DNA from: Streptomyces griseus
GTDB lineage: Bacteria; Actinomycetota; Actinomycetes; Streptomycetales; Streptomycetaceae
Direction of reading: 5' to 3'
Assembly (NCBI RefSeq): GCF_900460065.1
Contig: NZ_UAVD01000024.1
Span: 124,001-188,000 of the forward strand
Length of the DNA stretch: 64,000 bases
In this document: piece by piece, positions 44,617 to 53,855 of the stretch
How the letters are laid out: every line of letters begins with the position of its first letter
Numbering within the stretch: the stretch's first letter is position 1
Translations under genes and position numbers: made by a program
Notes under the pieces: generated by a model
Told to the model about the DNA's origin: nothing
Database searches by the model: none
Seen by the model: only the letters and a program-made list of their open reading frames with translations

Positions 44617-45482
44617 CGGCCACCCCTGAAGAGACCGCGGGAACGCCCGAGGGAGCGACCGCCGGACCACTGGTCGAGCTGGACGACGTCAGCAAGTTCT
44701 ACGGGAACATCAAAGCCCTGGAACACGTCTCGCTGGAGGTCCACGCGGGCGAGATCACCTGCGTCCTCGGCGACAACGGCGCCGGCAAGTCCACCCTCAT
44801 CAAGATCATCGCGGGGCTGCACCGGCACGACGCCGGACGCTTCCTGATCGAGGGGGAGGAGACCACCCTCGCCAACCCGCGCGACGCCCTGGACCGGGGC
44901 ATCGCCACGGTCTACCAGGACCTCGCCGTCGTCCCGCTGATGCCGGTCTGGCGGAACTTCTTCCTCGGCTCCGAGCCCACGGTCGGCTTCGGCCCCTTCA
45001 AGCGTCTCGACGTCCGCGGGATGCGCGAGACGACCCGGACCGAACTGCTGCGCATGGGCATCGACCTCCGCGACGTCGACCAGCCCATCGGCACCCTGTC
45101 CGGCGGCGAGCGGCAGTGCGTGGCCATCGCCCGCGCCGTCTACTTCGGCGCGAAGGTCCTGGTCCTGGACGAGCCGACCGCCGCCCTCGGCGTCAAGCAG
45201 TCCGGCGTGGTCCTCAAGTACGTGGCGGCCGCCCGCGACGCCGGCCTCGGCGTGGTCCTCATCACGCACAACCCGCACCACGCCCACCTCGTCGGCGACC
45301 GCTTCGTCCTCCTCAAGCGCGGCGCGATGTCCGGCAGCCACACCAAGGACGACGTCACGCTGGACGAGCTGACCCGGCAGATGGCGGGCGGCAGCGAGCT
45401 GGAGGAGCTCAGCCACGAGCTGGAACGCACCCCGACCCCCACCCTCCCGGGCGCCCACGGCATGAAGGACGGGACTCCCTGA
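44613..45482 (+). CDS. Sugar ABC transporter ATP-binding protein
   Basis: A 289-residue ATPase with a single nucleotide-binding domain, half the size of classical RbsA. Walker A is GDNGAGKST, the Q-loop region is [12 protein letters not shown], the signature is [17 protein letters not shown], Walker B is [12 protein letters not shown] and the His switch is in [11 protein letters not shown]. It completes the importer with the two upstream genes. The single-domain form is common in actinobacterial CUT2-like importers. Confidence 0.94.
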   Translation: MTATPEETAGTPEGATAGPLVELDDVSKFYGNIKALEHVSLEVHAGEITCVLGDNGAGKSTLIKIIAGLHRHDAGRFLIEGEETTLANPRDALDRGIATVYQDLAVVPLMPVWRNFFLGSEPTVGFGPFKRLDVRGMRETTRTELLRMGIDLRDVDQPIGTLSGGERQCVAIARAVYFGAKVLVLDEPTAALGVKQSGVVLKYVAAARDAGLGVVLITHNPHHAHLVGDRFVLLKRGAMSGSHTKDDVTLDELTRQMAGGSELEELSHELERTPTPTLPGAHGMKDGTP

Positions 45483-45615
45483 GCGGCGACCGCCCCGGCG
45501 CGGCCGACCCCGCCCACCGGCCCCCCGGGGCCGGGCAGTGGCAGAATCGAGCCCGGCGGGCGCCGTCCGCCGCCGGCCGCGACAGCGGCCCGGCCCCCCA
45601 GACCCCGCAGGGACG

Positions 45616-46782
45616 ATGAGCACGTACCGCGACTTCGCACACCGCGGCTCAGCCCGCGCCACCGTCCTCAAGACCGTCGGCACCAAGGAACGCCGCTCGC
45701 ACCTCACCGCCCCGCGGGTTCCCACGGTCGGGATCGACATCGGCGGCACCAAGGTGATGGCGGGAGTCGTCGACGCGGACGGCAACATCCTGGAACAGCT
45801 CCGCACCGAGACGCCCGACAAGTCCAAGAGCCCCAAGGTCGTCGAGGACACCATCGTCGAGCTGGTCCTGGACCTCTCCGACCGCCACGACGTCCACGCG
45901 GTGGGCATCGGCGCGGCGGGCTGGGTGGACGCCGACCGCTCCAAGGTCCTGTTCGCCCCGCACCTCGCCTGGCGCGACGAGCCCCTGCGCGACGCCATCG
46001 CCTCCCGCCTCGTCGTCCCCGTCATGGTCGACAACGACGCCAACACCGCCGCCTGGGCGGAATGGCGCTTCGGGGCGGGCCGGGGCGAGGACCACCTCGT
46101 CATGATCACCCTCGGTACGGGCATCGGCGGCGCGATCCTGGAGGACGGCCAGGTCAAGCGCGGCAAGTACGGCGTGGCCGGTGAGTTCGGCCACATGCAG
46201 GTCGTGCCCTCGGGCCACCGCTGCCCCTGTGGCAACCGGGGCTGCTGGGAGCAGTACAGCTCCGGCAACGCCCTGGTCCGCGAGGCCAGGGAACTCGCCG
46301 CGGCCGACTCGCCGGTCGCCCACTACCTGCTGGACCGGGTGAAGGGGAACGTCGCCGACATCACCGGGCCCCTCATCACCGAACTGGCCCGCGAGGGCGA
46401 CGCGATGTGCATCGAGTTGCTCCAGGACATCGGCCAGTGGCTCGGCATCGGCATCGCCAATCTGGCCGCCGCGCTCGACCCCTCCTGCTTCGTCATCGGA
46501 GGCGGCGTCAGCGCCGCCGACGACCTGCTGATCAACCCCGCCAGGGACGCCTTCAAGCGCCACCTCACCGGACGCGGCTACCGCCCCGAGGCCCGGATCG
46601 CGAAGGCGCAGCTCGGCCCCGAGGCGGGTATGGTCGGCGCCGCGGACCTGGCCCGGCTGGTCGCCCGCCGATTCCGCCGGGCCAACCGGCGGCGCGTCGA
46701 GCGGTACGAGCGGTACGCCCAGATCTACGACCAGGCGGCGAGCACCATCCGCAACACGCGGTCCACCCGAACCGCTGACTGA
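45616..46782 (+). CDS. ROK-family sugar kinase (glucokinase-like)
   Basis: A 388-residue ROK kinase. A basic N-terminal extension of about 35 residues (MSTYRDFAHRGSARATVLKTVGTKERR) precedes the ATP-binding VGIDIGGTKVMAGVVDADG. MVDNDANTAAWAEWRFGAG holds the catalytic Asp, TLGTGIGGAI follows, and the ROK zinc motif CPCGNRGCWEQYSSG is at residues 203-217. No HTH is present, so it is a kinase and not a repressor. It follows the importer ATPase by 133 bases and may phosphorylate the imported sugar. A C-terminal Arg-rich tail is unusual. Confidence 0.92.
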   Translation: MSTYRDFAHRGSARATVLKTVGTKERRSHLTAPRVPTVGIDIGGTKVMAGVVDADGNILEQLRTETPDKSKSPKVVEDTIVELVLDLSDRHDVHAVGIGAAGWVDADRSKVLFAPHLAWRDEPLRDAIASRLVVPVMVDNDANTAAWAEWRFGAGRGEDHLVMITLGTGIGGAILEDGQVKRGKYGVAGEFGHMQVVPSGHRCPCGNRGCWEQYSSGNALVREARELAAADSPVAHYLLDRVKGNVADITGPLITELAREGDAMCIELLQDIGQWLGIGIANLAAALDPSCFVIGGGVSAADDLLINPARDAFKRHLTGRGYRPEARIAKAQLGPEAGMVGAADLARLVARRFRRANRRRVERYERYAQIYDQAASTIRNTRSTRTAD

Positions 46783-46855
46783 ACCGCCGTCGCCCGTTCC
46801 GGCGTCCTCCCTTTCGGTACGCCCGTCCCCGCAGCACCTTGAGGACCACCTGATC

Positions 46856-47452
46856 ATGATCGCAGCCGAGCACCCCGCGGTGCCGCACCAGTCGGAGTCT
46901 CCGGGCGACGGCGAGGGCAAGCCGCCCGAGGACCGGCGGCATGTGTTCAAGCGGCGTTTCATCACCGCGACGATCATCGTGCTGCTGATCGGCATCCCGG
47001 CCGGCTACCTGCTGATCTCGGCCGGGCAGAGTCGCCGCTCGGGCCAGGACAAGGAGGCCGAGGCGGCAGCCGTGGGCCTGCGCGAGGGCTGGCCCTCCAA
47101 GATGCAGCGCCGGATCTTCGAGATCCCGATCCCCGGCAACGGGCAGGGCGTCCAGTACTACGAGACGAACAACTGGAAAGCCAGCCGGATGTACGCGAAG
47201 TTCCGGACCACCTCCGCCGGTCTCGACCGCTTCCTGACCGGGGTCGGCACCGGGCGTGCGGCGCTGGAGCCCGACACGATCGACATCAGCGCCCGGGACA
47301 TCAAGATCACCGGATGGTCCTTCGGTCCGGGCGAGCGCTGGGCCAGCACCACCCACAAGAACAAGAAGCCGCGCCCGACCCAGAACATCACGGTCAACAT
47401 GACCGACCCGGCCAGCCCGGTCGTGTATGTCGTCTCGGCGGCGACCCCCTGA
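46856..47452 (+). CDS. Hypothetical single-span membrane protein
   Basis: A 198-residue protein. A charged cytoplasmic head (about 35 residues) precedes one membrane span (FITATIIVLLIGIPAGYLLISAG, about 35-57). The rest is extracytoplasmic, with IPIPGNGQGVQYYETNNWKASRMYAKFRTTSAGLDRFLTGVG, which looks like a small globular domain. No catalytic motif is recognised. It follows the ROK kinase by 73 bases and may share its transcript; a strong terminator follows. Confidence 0.75.
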   Translation: MIAAEHPAVPHQSESPGDGEGKPPEDRRHVFKRRFITATIIVLLIGIPAGYLLISAGQSRRSGQDKEAEAAAVGLREGWPSKMQRRIFEIPIPGNGQGVQYYETNNWKASRMYAKFRTTSAGLDRFLTGVGTGRAALEPDTIDISARDIKITGWSFGPGERWASTTHKNKKPRPTQNITVNMTDPASPVVYVVSAATP

Positions 47453-47945
47453 CCGGGAGGCCCTGAGCCCGTCGGCCCGGCAACCGGGTGCGCCGCACGG
47501 TCGCGTGCGGAAACCCGGTGGCACCGGGCGCGTGCCGGCCCCGGCGGTGAGCCACCGCCGGGGCCGAGGTGTCTCCACGTCCCGTGCCGTACGCGGGTGC
47601 TCTACCCTGTTCCGCGCGTCGACGGGCCCGCCCACCCGCTCCGACCGGCCGGATTTCGCCGGGCATTCGCCGCTCTCAGCCGTGTGAGCGCCGAGAACCG
47701 CGGAAAGCCCTCCTCGATCACGGCTGAAACGCGTCGGCCCGGGGGCAAACATCCCGCGGGCGCGATCATCGTATCGAGCTAATGTCAGCAGATTTCCTTG
47801 GTCCGCAGGGCGAAGGGGCCCTTAGTGTTCCCCTGGATCTGGAGGGGTTTCCCCTTCATATCCACCCTTTCGCTGCTTTATTTCATGCTTTCGGACGGTC
47901 ATGTCCGCTATGCATGCCTCGCCCCGACCAAGGAGAGCCTGCCCG
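47453..47945. other. 493-bp non-coding region before the encapsulin operon
   Basis: It begins with a terminator (47537-47565). The second half is less GC-rich and must hold the eshA promoter, but I see no confident -35/-10 pair. The short palindrome AAGGGGCCCTT (47813-47823) and a GGGGTTTCCCC turn (about 47844-47854) lie in the last 140 bases and might form leader structure. No gene is supported here. Confidence 0.55.
47537..47565 (+). terminator. Terminator after the membrane protein gene
   Basis: A perfect 13-bp stem GGCCCCGGCGGTG/CACCGCCGGGGCC with a 3-base loop. Confidence 0.8.
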
Positions 47946-49358
47946 ATGACTGTTGACTCGACCTCGGAAGCGCGGCTGGAAGTGCCCCGGCAGTCCAGCC
48001 TGGGTACGGCCGCCGCCCGCAACCTCGCCAGCACGACCAAGTCCGCCCCGCAGATGCAGGAGATCACCTCCCGCTGGCTGCTGCGGATGCTTCCCTGGGT
48101 CGAGACCAAGGGTGGCGCCTACCGGGTCAACCGGCGCCTGACCTTCACGGTGGGCGACGGCCGGGTGGAGTTCGTCCAGGACGGGTCCACGGTCCGGGTC
48201 ATCCCCCAGGAACTGGGCGAACTGGCCCTGCTGCGCGACTTCGACGACGCCGAGGTGCTGTCGGCCATCGCCGACCGGTGCGTCCAGCGTGACTTCCGGG
48301 CGGGCGAGACGCTGGTCGAGCGGGGCACGGCGGCCGACGAGCTCCACCTGATCGCGCACGGCCGGATCGGCCAGGCCTCCGCCGGCAGCTACGGCGACGA
48401 GGTCACCCTGGACGTTCTGGCGGACGGCGACCGCTTCGGCGAGCACGCCCTGCTGGACGAAGACGCCCGGTGGTCGCAGACCGCCACCGCCGAGACCTCG
48501 GGCACGCTGCTCACCCTCTCCCGCGCCGACTTCGCCGCCGTCGTGGCGAACTCGCCCGCCCTGCGGTCCCACCTCGCCGCGTTCACCGCGCGCTCCGAGC
48601 AGCGGCAGAACCACCGCGGTGAGGCGGAGATCGCGATGTCGGCCGGCCACGTCGGCGAACACGAACTGCCCGGAGCGTTCGCCGACTACGAACTGAAGCC
48701 GCGCGAGTACGAACTCTCGGTCGCCCAGACCATCCTGCGGGTCCACACCAGGGTCGCCGACCTCTACAACGGTCCGATGAACCAGACCGAGGAACAGCTC
48801 AGGCTCACCATCGAGGCGCTGCGGGAGCGCCAGGAGCACGAGCTGATCAACAACCGGGAGTTCGGTCTGCTCCACAACGCCGACTTCAAGCAGCGCATCC
48901 AGACGCACTCCGGCCCGCCGACCCCGGACGACCTGGACGAGCTGCTCTGCCGCCGCCGCGGCACCAAGTTCTTCCTCGCGCACCCCCGGACGATCGCGGC
49001 GATGGGGCGCGAGTTCAACGCACGCGGCCTCTACCCGGACCACACCGACCTCGGCGGCCAGCAGGTTCCCGCCTGGCGCGGTGTGCCGATCCTGCCCTGC
49101 GGCAAGATCCCCATCACCCCGGAGCGGACCAGCTCGATCCTCGCCCTGCGGACCGGTGAGGAGGACCAGGGCGTCATCGGTCTGCGGCAGACCGGCCTGC
49201 CGGACGAGTACGAACCGGGCCTCTCGGTCCGCTTCATGAACATCGACGAGAAGGCGATCATCTCCTACCTCGTCAGCACCTACTACTCCGCCGCCATCCT
49301 CGTGCCCGACGCGGTCGGCGTGCTGGAGAACGTGCAGATCGCCAACTGGCCCAGGTAG
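47946..49358 (+). CDS. eshA: Family 2B encapsulin shell protein with cyclic-nucleotide-binding-like domain (EshA type)
   Basis: A 470-residue shell protein, the length of Streptomyces EshA. After an N-terminal arm (1-60), a cyclic-nucleotide-binding-like domain is inserted at about residues 95-210; its phosphate cassette reads [17 protein letters not shown], with Arg175. The HK97-type shell fold resumes to the end ([50 protein letters not shown] ... [17 protein letters not shown] ... [41 protein letters not shown]). ATG at 47946 follows AAGGAGAG. The terpene synthase gene follows 89 bases later. Known relatives build icosahedral compartments that enclose the adjacent enzyme. Confidence 0.93.
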   Translation: MTVDSTSEARLEVPRQSSLGTAAARNLASTTKSAPQMQEITSRWLLRMLPWVETKGGAYRVNRRLTFTVGDGRVEFVQDGSTVRVIPQELGELALLRDFDDAEVLSAIADRCVQRDFRAGETLVERGTAADELHLIAHGRIGQASAGSYGDEVTLDVLADGDRFGEHALLDEDARWSQTATAETSGTLLTLSRADFAAVVANSPALRSHLAAFTARSEQRQNHRGEAEIAMSAGHVGEHELPGAFADYELKPREYELSVAQTILRVHTRVADLYNGPMNQTEEQLRLTIEALRERQEHELINNREFGLLHNADFKQRIQTHSGPPTPDDLDELLCRRRGTKFFLAHPRTIAAMGREFNARGLYPDHTDLGGQQVPAWRGVPILPCGKIPITPERTSSILALRTGEEDQGVIGLRQTGLPDEYEPGLSVRFMNIDEKAIISYLVSTYYSAAILVPDAVGVLENVQIANWPR

Positions 49359-49447
49359 GGGCCGCGGGCCGCGCGGCCCGGCCCCGTGCGACGGGCCGCG
49401 CGCCCGGACGCCGTCGAACACCCGCACACCTCATCAAGGAGTCCAGC

Positions 49448-50761
49448 ATGCCCGTGCCCGAGCTGCCACCTCCGCGGTCGAGCCTGCCGGAGGCCGTCAC
49501 CCGCTTCGGGGCGTCCGTGCTCGGCGCGGTCGCGGCTCGCGCCCACGACAGCGAAGCGACCGTCGGCGGACCGTCCGGCGGGCGTCCGCTGCCGTCCCCG
49601 CCCGCCGGGCTCTCCTTCGGCCCGCCGTCGCCCGCGGCTCCGTCGGCCGACGTGCCGGCGCCCGAGGCGCCCGGGCGGGGAGCGGATCTGGAGCGGCTGC
49701 TGTGCGGGCCTCACGGCCTGGGCACGGCCGGGCTGCGGCTGACGCCCGGGAAGGAGCGCCCCGTACCGGCCACCGCCCGGGAGGGCCGGCCGATCCCGGG
49801 GCTGTACCACCACCCGGTCCCCGAGCCCGACGAGGCCCGCGTCGAAGAGGTCAGCCGGAGGATCAAGGCCTGGGCGCTGGACGAGGTCTCCCTGTACCCC
49901 GAGGAGTGGGAGGAGCAGTTCGACGGCTTCTCCGTGGGCCGCTACATGGTCGGATGCCATCCGGACGCGCCCACCGTCGACCACCTGATGCTCGCCACCC
50001 GTCTGATGGTCGCCGAGAACGCGGTGGACGACTGCTACTGCGAGGACCACGGCGGCTCTCCCGTCGGCCTGGGCGAGCGGCTGCTGCTCGCGCACACCGC
50101 GCTCGACCCGCTGTACACCGCGCGGGAGTACCAGCCGGGGTGGGCGGCCTCGCTCCACGCGGACGCCCCCCGGCGCGCCTACCGCTCCGCCATGGACTAC
50201 TTCGTCCGCGCGGCCGGGCCGTCCCAGGCGGACCGGCTCCGCCACGACATGGCCCGACTGCACCTGGGATATCTGGCCGAAGCGGCCTGGGCCCAGCAGG
50301 ACCAGGTCCCGGAGGTCTGGGAGTACCTGGCGATGCGCCAGTTCAACAACTTCCGGCCCTGCCCCACCATCACCGACACCGTGGGCGGCTACGAACTCCC
50401 GGCGGACCTGCACGCCCAGGCCGCCATGCAGAAGGTCATCGCCCTGGCCTCCAACGCCACGACGATCGTGAACGACCTCTACTCGTACACCAAGGAGCTG
50501 GCCGCCCCGGGCCGGCACCTGAACCTGCCCGTCGTGATCGCCGAACGCGAGGGACTGTCCGACCAGGACGCCTACCTCAAATCGGTCGAGATCCACAACG
50601 AGCTCATGCACGCCTTCGAGTCCGAGGCCGCGGCACTGGCCGCCGCCTGCCCCGTCCCGAGCGTGCAGCGCTTCCTGCGGGGCGTCGCCGCCTGGGTCGA
50701 CGGCAACCACCACTGGCACCGATCGAACACCTACCGCTACAGCCTGCCCGACTTCTGGTAG
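49448..50761 (+). CDS. 2-methylisoborneol synthase (terpene cyclase, predicted encapsulin cargo)
   Basis: A 437-residue class I terpene cyclase that turns 2-methylgeranyl diphosphate into 2-methylisoborneol, an earthy odorant. The metal-binding motifs are DDCYCED (194-200) and NDLYSYTKE (342-350). Residues 1-115 are Pro/Ala/Gly-rich and predicted disordered (ELPPPRSSLPEAV ... LPSPPAGLSFGPPSP). In related systems this part targets the cyclase into the encapsulin. AAGGAG precedes ATG 49448. It lies between the shell gene and the methyltransferase that makes its substrate. Confidence 0.95.
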   Translation: MPVPELPPPRSSLPEAVTRFGASVLGAVAARAHDSEATVGGPSGGRPLPSPPAGLSFGPPSPAAPSADVPAPEAPGRGADLERLLCGPHGLGTAGLRLTPGKERPVPATAREGRPIPGLYHHPVPEPDEARVEEVSRRIKAWALDEVSLYPEEWEEQFDGFSVGRYMVGCHPDAPTVDHLMLATRLMVAENAVDDCYCEDHGGSPVGLGERLLLAHTALDPLYTAREYQPGWAASLHADAPRRAYRSAMDYFVRAAGPSQADRLRHDMARLHLGYLAEAAWAQQDQVPEVWEYLAMRQFNNFRPCPTITDTVGGYELPADLHAQAAMQKVIALASNATTIVNDLYSYTKELAAPGRHLNLPVVIAEREGLSDQDAYLKSVEIHNELMHAFESEAAALAAACPVPSVQRFLRGVAAWVDGNHHWHRSNTYRYSLPDFW

Positions 50762-50794
50762 GCCCCGACATCCGGCTAGAGATGGGAATCATCT

Positions 50795-51673
50795 GTGACC
50801 AACGCTGAACTCACCACCGCTCCGACGCTGCGCATCCCCGGCCCCGCGACGCCCTACCAGGGGGACATCGCCCGCTACTGGGACGGGGAGGCCCGGCCCG
50901 TGAACCTCCGCCTCGGCGACGTCGACGGCCTCTACCACCACCACTACGGCATCGGTGAGGTCGACACCGCCTCGCTCGGCAACCCCGAGGACAGCGAGAG
51001 CGAGAAGAAGCTCATCACCGAGCTCCACCGGCTGGAGTCGGCGCAGGCCGACTTCCTGCTGGGGCACCTCGGGGACATCGGGCGCGACGACACCCTGGTG
51101 GACGCGGGATGCGGCCGGGGCGGGTCGATGGTGATGGCGCACCAGCGCTTCGGCTGCTCGGTGGAGGGCGTGACCCTGTCGGCCAAGCAGGCCGACTTCG
51201 CCAACGGGCGCGCCGCGGAGCTGGGAATCGGGGACCACGTCCGGGCCCGCGTCTGCAACATGCTCTCCACGCCCTTCGCGACCGGTTCCGCCGCGGCCTC
51301 GTGGAACAACGAGTCGAGCATGTACGTGGACCTGGACGACCTCTTCGCCGAGCACTCCCGGGTGCTGAAGGTCGGCGGTCGTTACGTGACCATCACCGGC
51401 TGCTGGAACCCGCGCTACGGCCAGCCCTCGAAGTGGGTCTCGCAGATCAACGCGCACTTCGAGTGCAACATCCACTCGCGCCGGGAGTACCTGCGCGCCA
51501 TGGCCGACAACCGCCTCGTCCCGCAGGCCGTCATCGACCTCACCCCCGACACCCTGCCCTACTGGGAGCTGCGGGCCACGTCCTCACTGGTCACGGGGAT
51601 CGAGGACGCCTTCATCAACTCCTACCGGGACGGGTCCTTCCAGTACCTCCTCATCGCGGCCGACCGCGTCTGA
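50795..51673 (+). CDS. Geranyl diphosphate 2-C-methyltransferase
   Basis: A 292-residue SAM-dependent methyltransferase that adds a methyl to C2 of geranyl diphosphate. The SAM site is LVDAGCGRGGSMVMAHQRFG (from residue 101). YHHHYGIGEVD near residue 47, SWNNESSMYVDLDDLFAEHSRVLKVGGRYV and the C-terminal AFINSYRDGSFQYLLI fit the family. GTG at 50795 follows a weak GATGGGA. It is the last gene of the encapsulin operon, which ends at a strong terminator. Confidence 0.94.
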   Translation: MTNAELTTAPTLRIPGPATPYQGDIARYWDGEARPVNLRLGDVDGLYHHHYGIGEVDTASLGNPEDSESEKKLITELHRLESAQADFLLGHLGDIGRDDTLVDAGCGRGGSMVMAHQRFGCSVEGVTLSAKQADFANGRAAELGIGDHVRARVCNMLSTPFATGSAAASWNNESSMYVDLDDLFAEHSRVLKVGGRYVTITGCWNPRYGQPSKWVSQINAHFECNIHSRREYLRAMADNRLVPQAVIDLTPDTLPYWELRATSSLVTGIEDAFINSYRDGSFQYLLIAADRV

Positions 51674-51687
51674 CGGAGTCCGCCCAC

Positions 51688-51725
51688 GGCCGTGCGGCGC
51701 CGGGACCTCCCGGCGCCGCACGGCC
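51688..51725 (+). terminator. Terminator of the encapsulin/2-MIB operon
   Basis: A perfect 17-bp stem GGCCGTGCGGCGCCGGG/CCCGGCGCCGCACGGCC with loop ACCT lies 14 bases after the methyltransferase stop. Confidence 0.9.
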
Positions 51726-51861
51726 ATCTCGGCGTTCGGCATGAGGGGACGCGGCCGCGGGGTTAGTTTGGAGGGAGGCGGTCCGATCGGGTGGAAGCGG
51801 CCGGACGCATCGCGGTTCACCGGGGCGGCGCGACGGTCCTGTGGAGCGAGAAGGAACAGTG

Positions 51862-52851
51862 ATGAGAGACCGAGTCACCGAAGCGGTCCCGGAGCTGGTC
51901 GCGGCGGCGGTCGCAGCGCCGTCCATGCACAACGCCCAGCCGTGGAGATTCGTCCACCACACGGAGAGCGGCGTCCTCTCGCTGTACGGCGACCCGGACC
52001 GTACGCTGCCGGTCGGCGACCCCGAGCACCGGGGACTGCATCTGGGGTGCGGGGCCGGGCTGTTCAACCTGCGGGTGGCCGCCGCGCACCGGGGCTGGGA
52101 CGCGGTGGCCGAGACGTTCCCGGACCGCCGGGATCCGTGGCGGCTGGCCGATGTCATGCTGGAGGAGTCCGGTACCGGCCCCTCGGACCGGGCGCTGGCG
52201 GACCTCTTTCCCGCCGTGGAGAACCGGCACACCAGCCGCGCCCCGTTCACCGACGAGCAGATCCCGCCGGAGATCTTCGACGAGCTGTGCGCGGCCGCGC
52301 TCCTGGAGGGGGCCCGGCTCGCCGTACCGAGCGGCTGGCACGCCGATGACCTCGTCGACCTGGTGCACGACGCGGAGCTCCACGAGGCCGCCAGCGACCT
52401 CATGCAGGCGGAGATCATCGCCTGGACGCGCACGGGGAGGGCGGGGGAGGGGCCGGAGACCGAGGGGGTGCCCGCCTACGCGTTCGGTCCGCGCCAGCAC
52501 GACGTGAAGGTGCCCGTGCGGGATTTCGGGCTGCCCCGGAACACGGAGCGCCGTGCCACGGCCACCTTCGAGGAGCGCCCCCAGTTGGCGGTGCTCGGCA
52601 CCGAGGCGGACACCCCGGCCGACTGGCTCCGCGCCGGGCAGGCCATGGAACGGATCCTCCTCGAGGCGACGCGGGACGGGCTGGCGACGTCGATGATGTC
52701 GCAGCCGCTGGAGTGGCCGGAGCTGAGGTCGATGGCCCGTGATCCCGCGTCCGGGCTGGGCTTCGTCCACATGGTCTTCCGCCTCGGCTACGGCCCGGCG
52801 GCGGCGGCCACCCCGCGCAGACCGGTCGCCGACGTCCTCACCGTGGTGTGA
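51862..52851 (+). CDS. Nitroreductase-like (Acg family) FMN protein
   Basis: A 329-residue protein of the Acg/nitroreductase fold. It shows AAAVAAPSMHNAQPWRF (FMN-binding Ser/Asn/Gln motif), LHLGCGAGLFNLRVAA, NRHTSRAPFTDEQIP and the closing MVFRLGYGP, with two degenerate nitroreductase halves. In mycobacteria such proteins belong to dormancy responses. I chose ATG at 51862, six bases after AAGGAA; GTG at 51859 is too close to the site. It converges with the redox cluster and stands alone. Confidence 0.87.
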   Translation: MRDRVTEAVPELVAAAVAAPSMHNAQPWRFVHHTESGVLSLYGDPDRTLPVGDPEHRGLHLGCGAGLFNLRVAAAHRGWDAVAETFPDRRDPWRLADVMLEESGTGPSDRALADLFPAVENRHTSRAPFTDEQIPPEIFDELCAAALLEGARLAVPSGWHADDLVDLVHDAELHEAASDLMQAEIIAWTRTGRAGEGPETEGVPAYAFGPRQHDVKVPVRDFGLPRNTERRATATFEERPQLAVLGTEADTPADWLRAGQAMERILLEATRDGLATSMMSQPLEWPELRSMARDPASGLGFVHMVFRLGYGPAAAATPRRPVADVLTVV

Positions 52852-52988
52852 CCCGCCACGGCCGGCGCCACCGGACGTGAACCGGGGCCACCCGGGTGGA
52901 GCGGGCTTCGGGCGTACGGCCGGGGAAGGCGGACGACGCGGGCCCGTACGGGCCGCGCCGCCCGCCCATCCGGCGGTGCCCGGCCGCG

Positions 52989-53855
52989 TCACCGGAGCGT
53001 CGGCTCCTCCTCCCGGTCGGAGGCGGTCTCCGTTCGCCGCCGGGCGGACCTGAACAGGACGAGCGACGCGGCCGACGCCACCGCGGCGGCCAGGGCGAGC
53101 AGGACGAACCGGTCGGAGACCACCGCGCCGATTCCCGAGACCTTCTCCTCCAGGGCGAACTCCGCATCGGTGCTGATCAGCGACGGCAGCGCGGACGTGC
53201 CGTCGAAGACCAGGAACACCACGCCGAGCGTGATGAACACCAGCCCACCGATGACCGAGGTGCTGTGCAGGCGCAGCCGCCCCACCCGCAGGGCCCGCCC
53301 GCGGAGCCAGCGCCTGCGACCCAGGTCGAACCGGTCCCACAGGAGGGCCAGTACGAACATCGGCACGGCCATGCCCAGGGCGTACACCGCCAGCAGCGCA
53401 CCGCCGTGGAGGGGATCCCCGCCCATGGCGGCGACGGTGAGGACGCCGCCCAGGATCGGCCCCGCGCAGAAACCCGCCAGTCCGTAGACGGAGCCCAGGG
53501 CGAACACGGACACGGCCGATCCGGAACGACGCGCACCGGCGGCCCGCGCGATGCGCCGCGACCCGAAACCCAGCCCGGCGATCTGAGCCACGCCCAGGGC
53601 GATGACCGTCCAGCCGCCGACGGCCACCAGCGCGTCCCGGTGGCCGTAGAACAGCCGGCTCGCGAAGGAACCCGCCACGCCCAGCGGCACGAGCGTCGTG
53701 CACAGGCCGGCGTAGAACAGCCCCGTGCGCGCCACGAGCCGCGTCCGGCTGGTGAAGGAGTACGCGAAGAACGCCGGGAGCAGCAGGGCGCTGCACGGGC
53801 TGAGCAGGGCGAGCAGCCCGCCCAGGAAGGCCACCGCCAGCCCGACCTCGCTCAT
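52989..53855 (-). CDS. CcdA-like thiol-disulfide transmembrane transporter
   Basis: A 288-residue membrane protein with about seven spans. The two CcdA cysteines are visible: LLSPCSALLLPAFFAYSF in the first span and GFCAGPILGG in the middle. It moves electrons across the membrane to reduce exported thiol proteins. ATG at 53855 overlaps the DsbA-like gene stop by ATGA (53852-53855). The C-terminal tail (ARRRTETASDREEEPTLR) is cytoplasmic. It ends the operon. Confidence 0.9.
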   Translation of the reverse strand: MSEVGLAVAFLGGLLALLSPCSALLLPAFFAYSFTSRTRLVARTGLFYAGLCTTLVPLGVAGSFASRLFYGHRDALVAVGGWTVIALGVAQIAGLGFGSRRIARAAGARRSGSAVSVFALGSVYGLAGFCAGPILGGVLTVAAMGGDPLHGGALLAVYALGMAVPMFVLALLWDRFDLGRRRWLRGRALRVGRLRLHSTSVIGGLVFITLGVVFLVFDGTSALPSLISTDAEFALEEKVSGIGAVVSDRFVLLALAAAVASAASLVLFRSARRRTETASDREEEPTLR

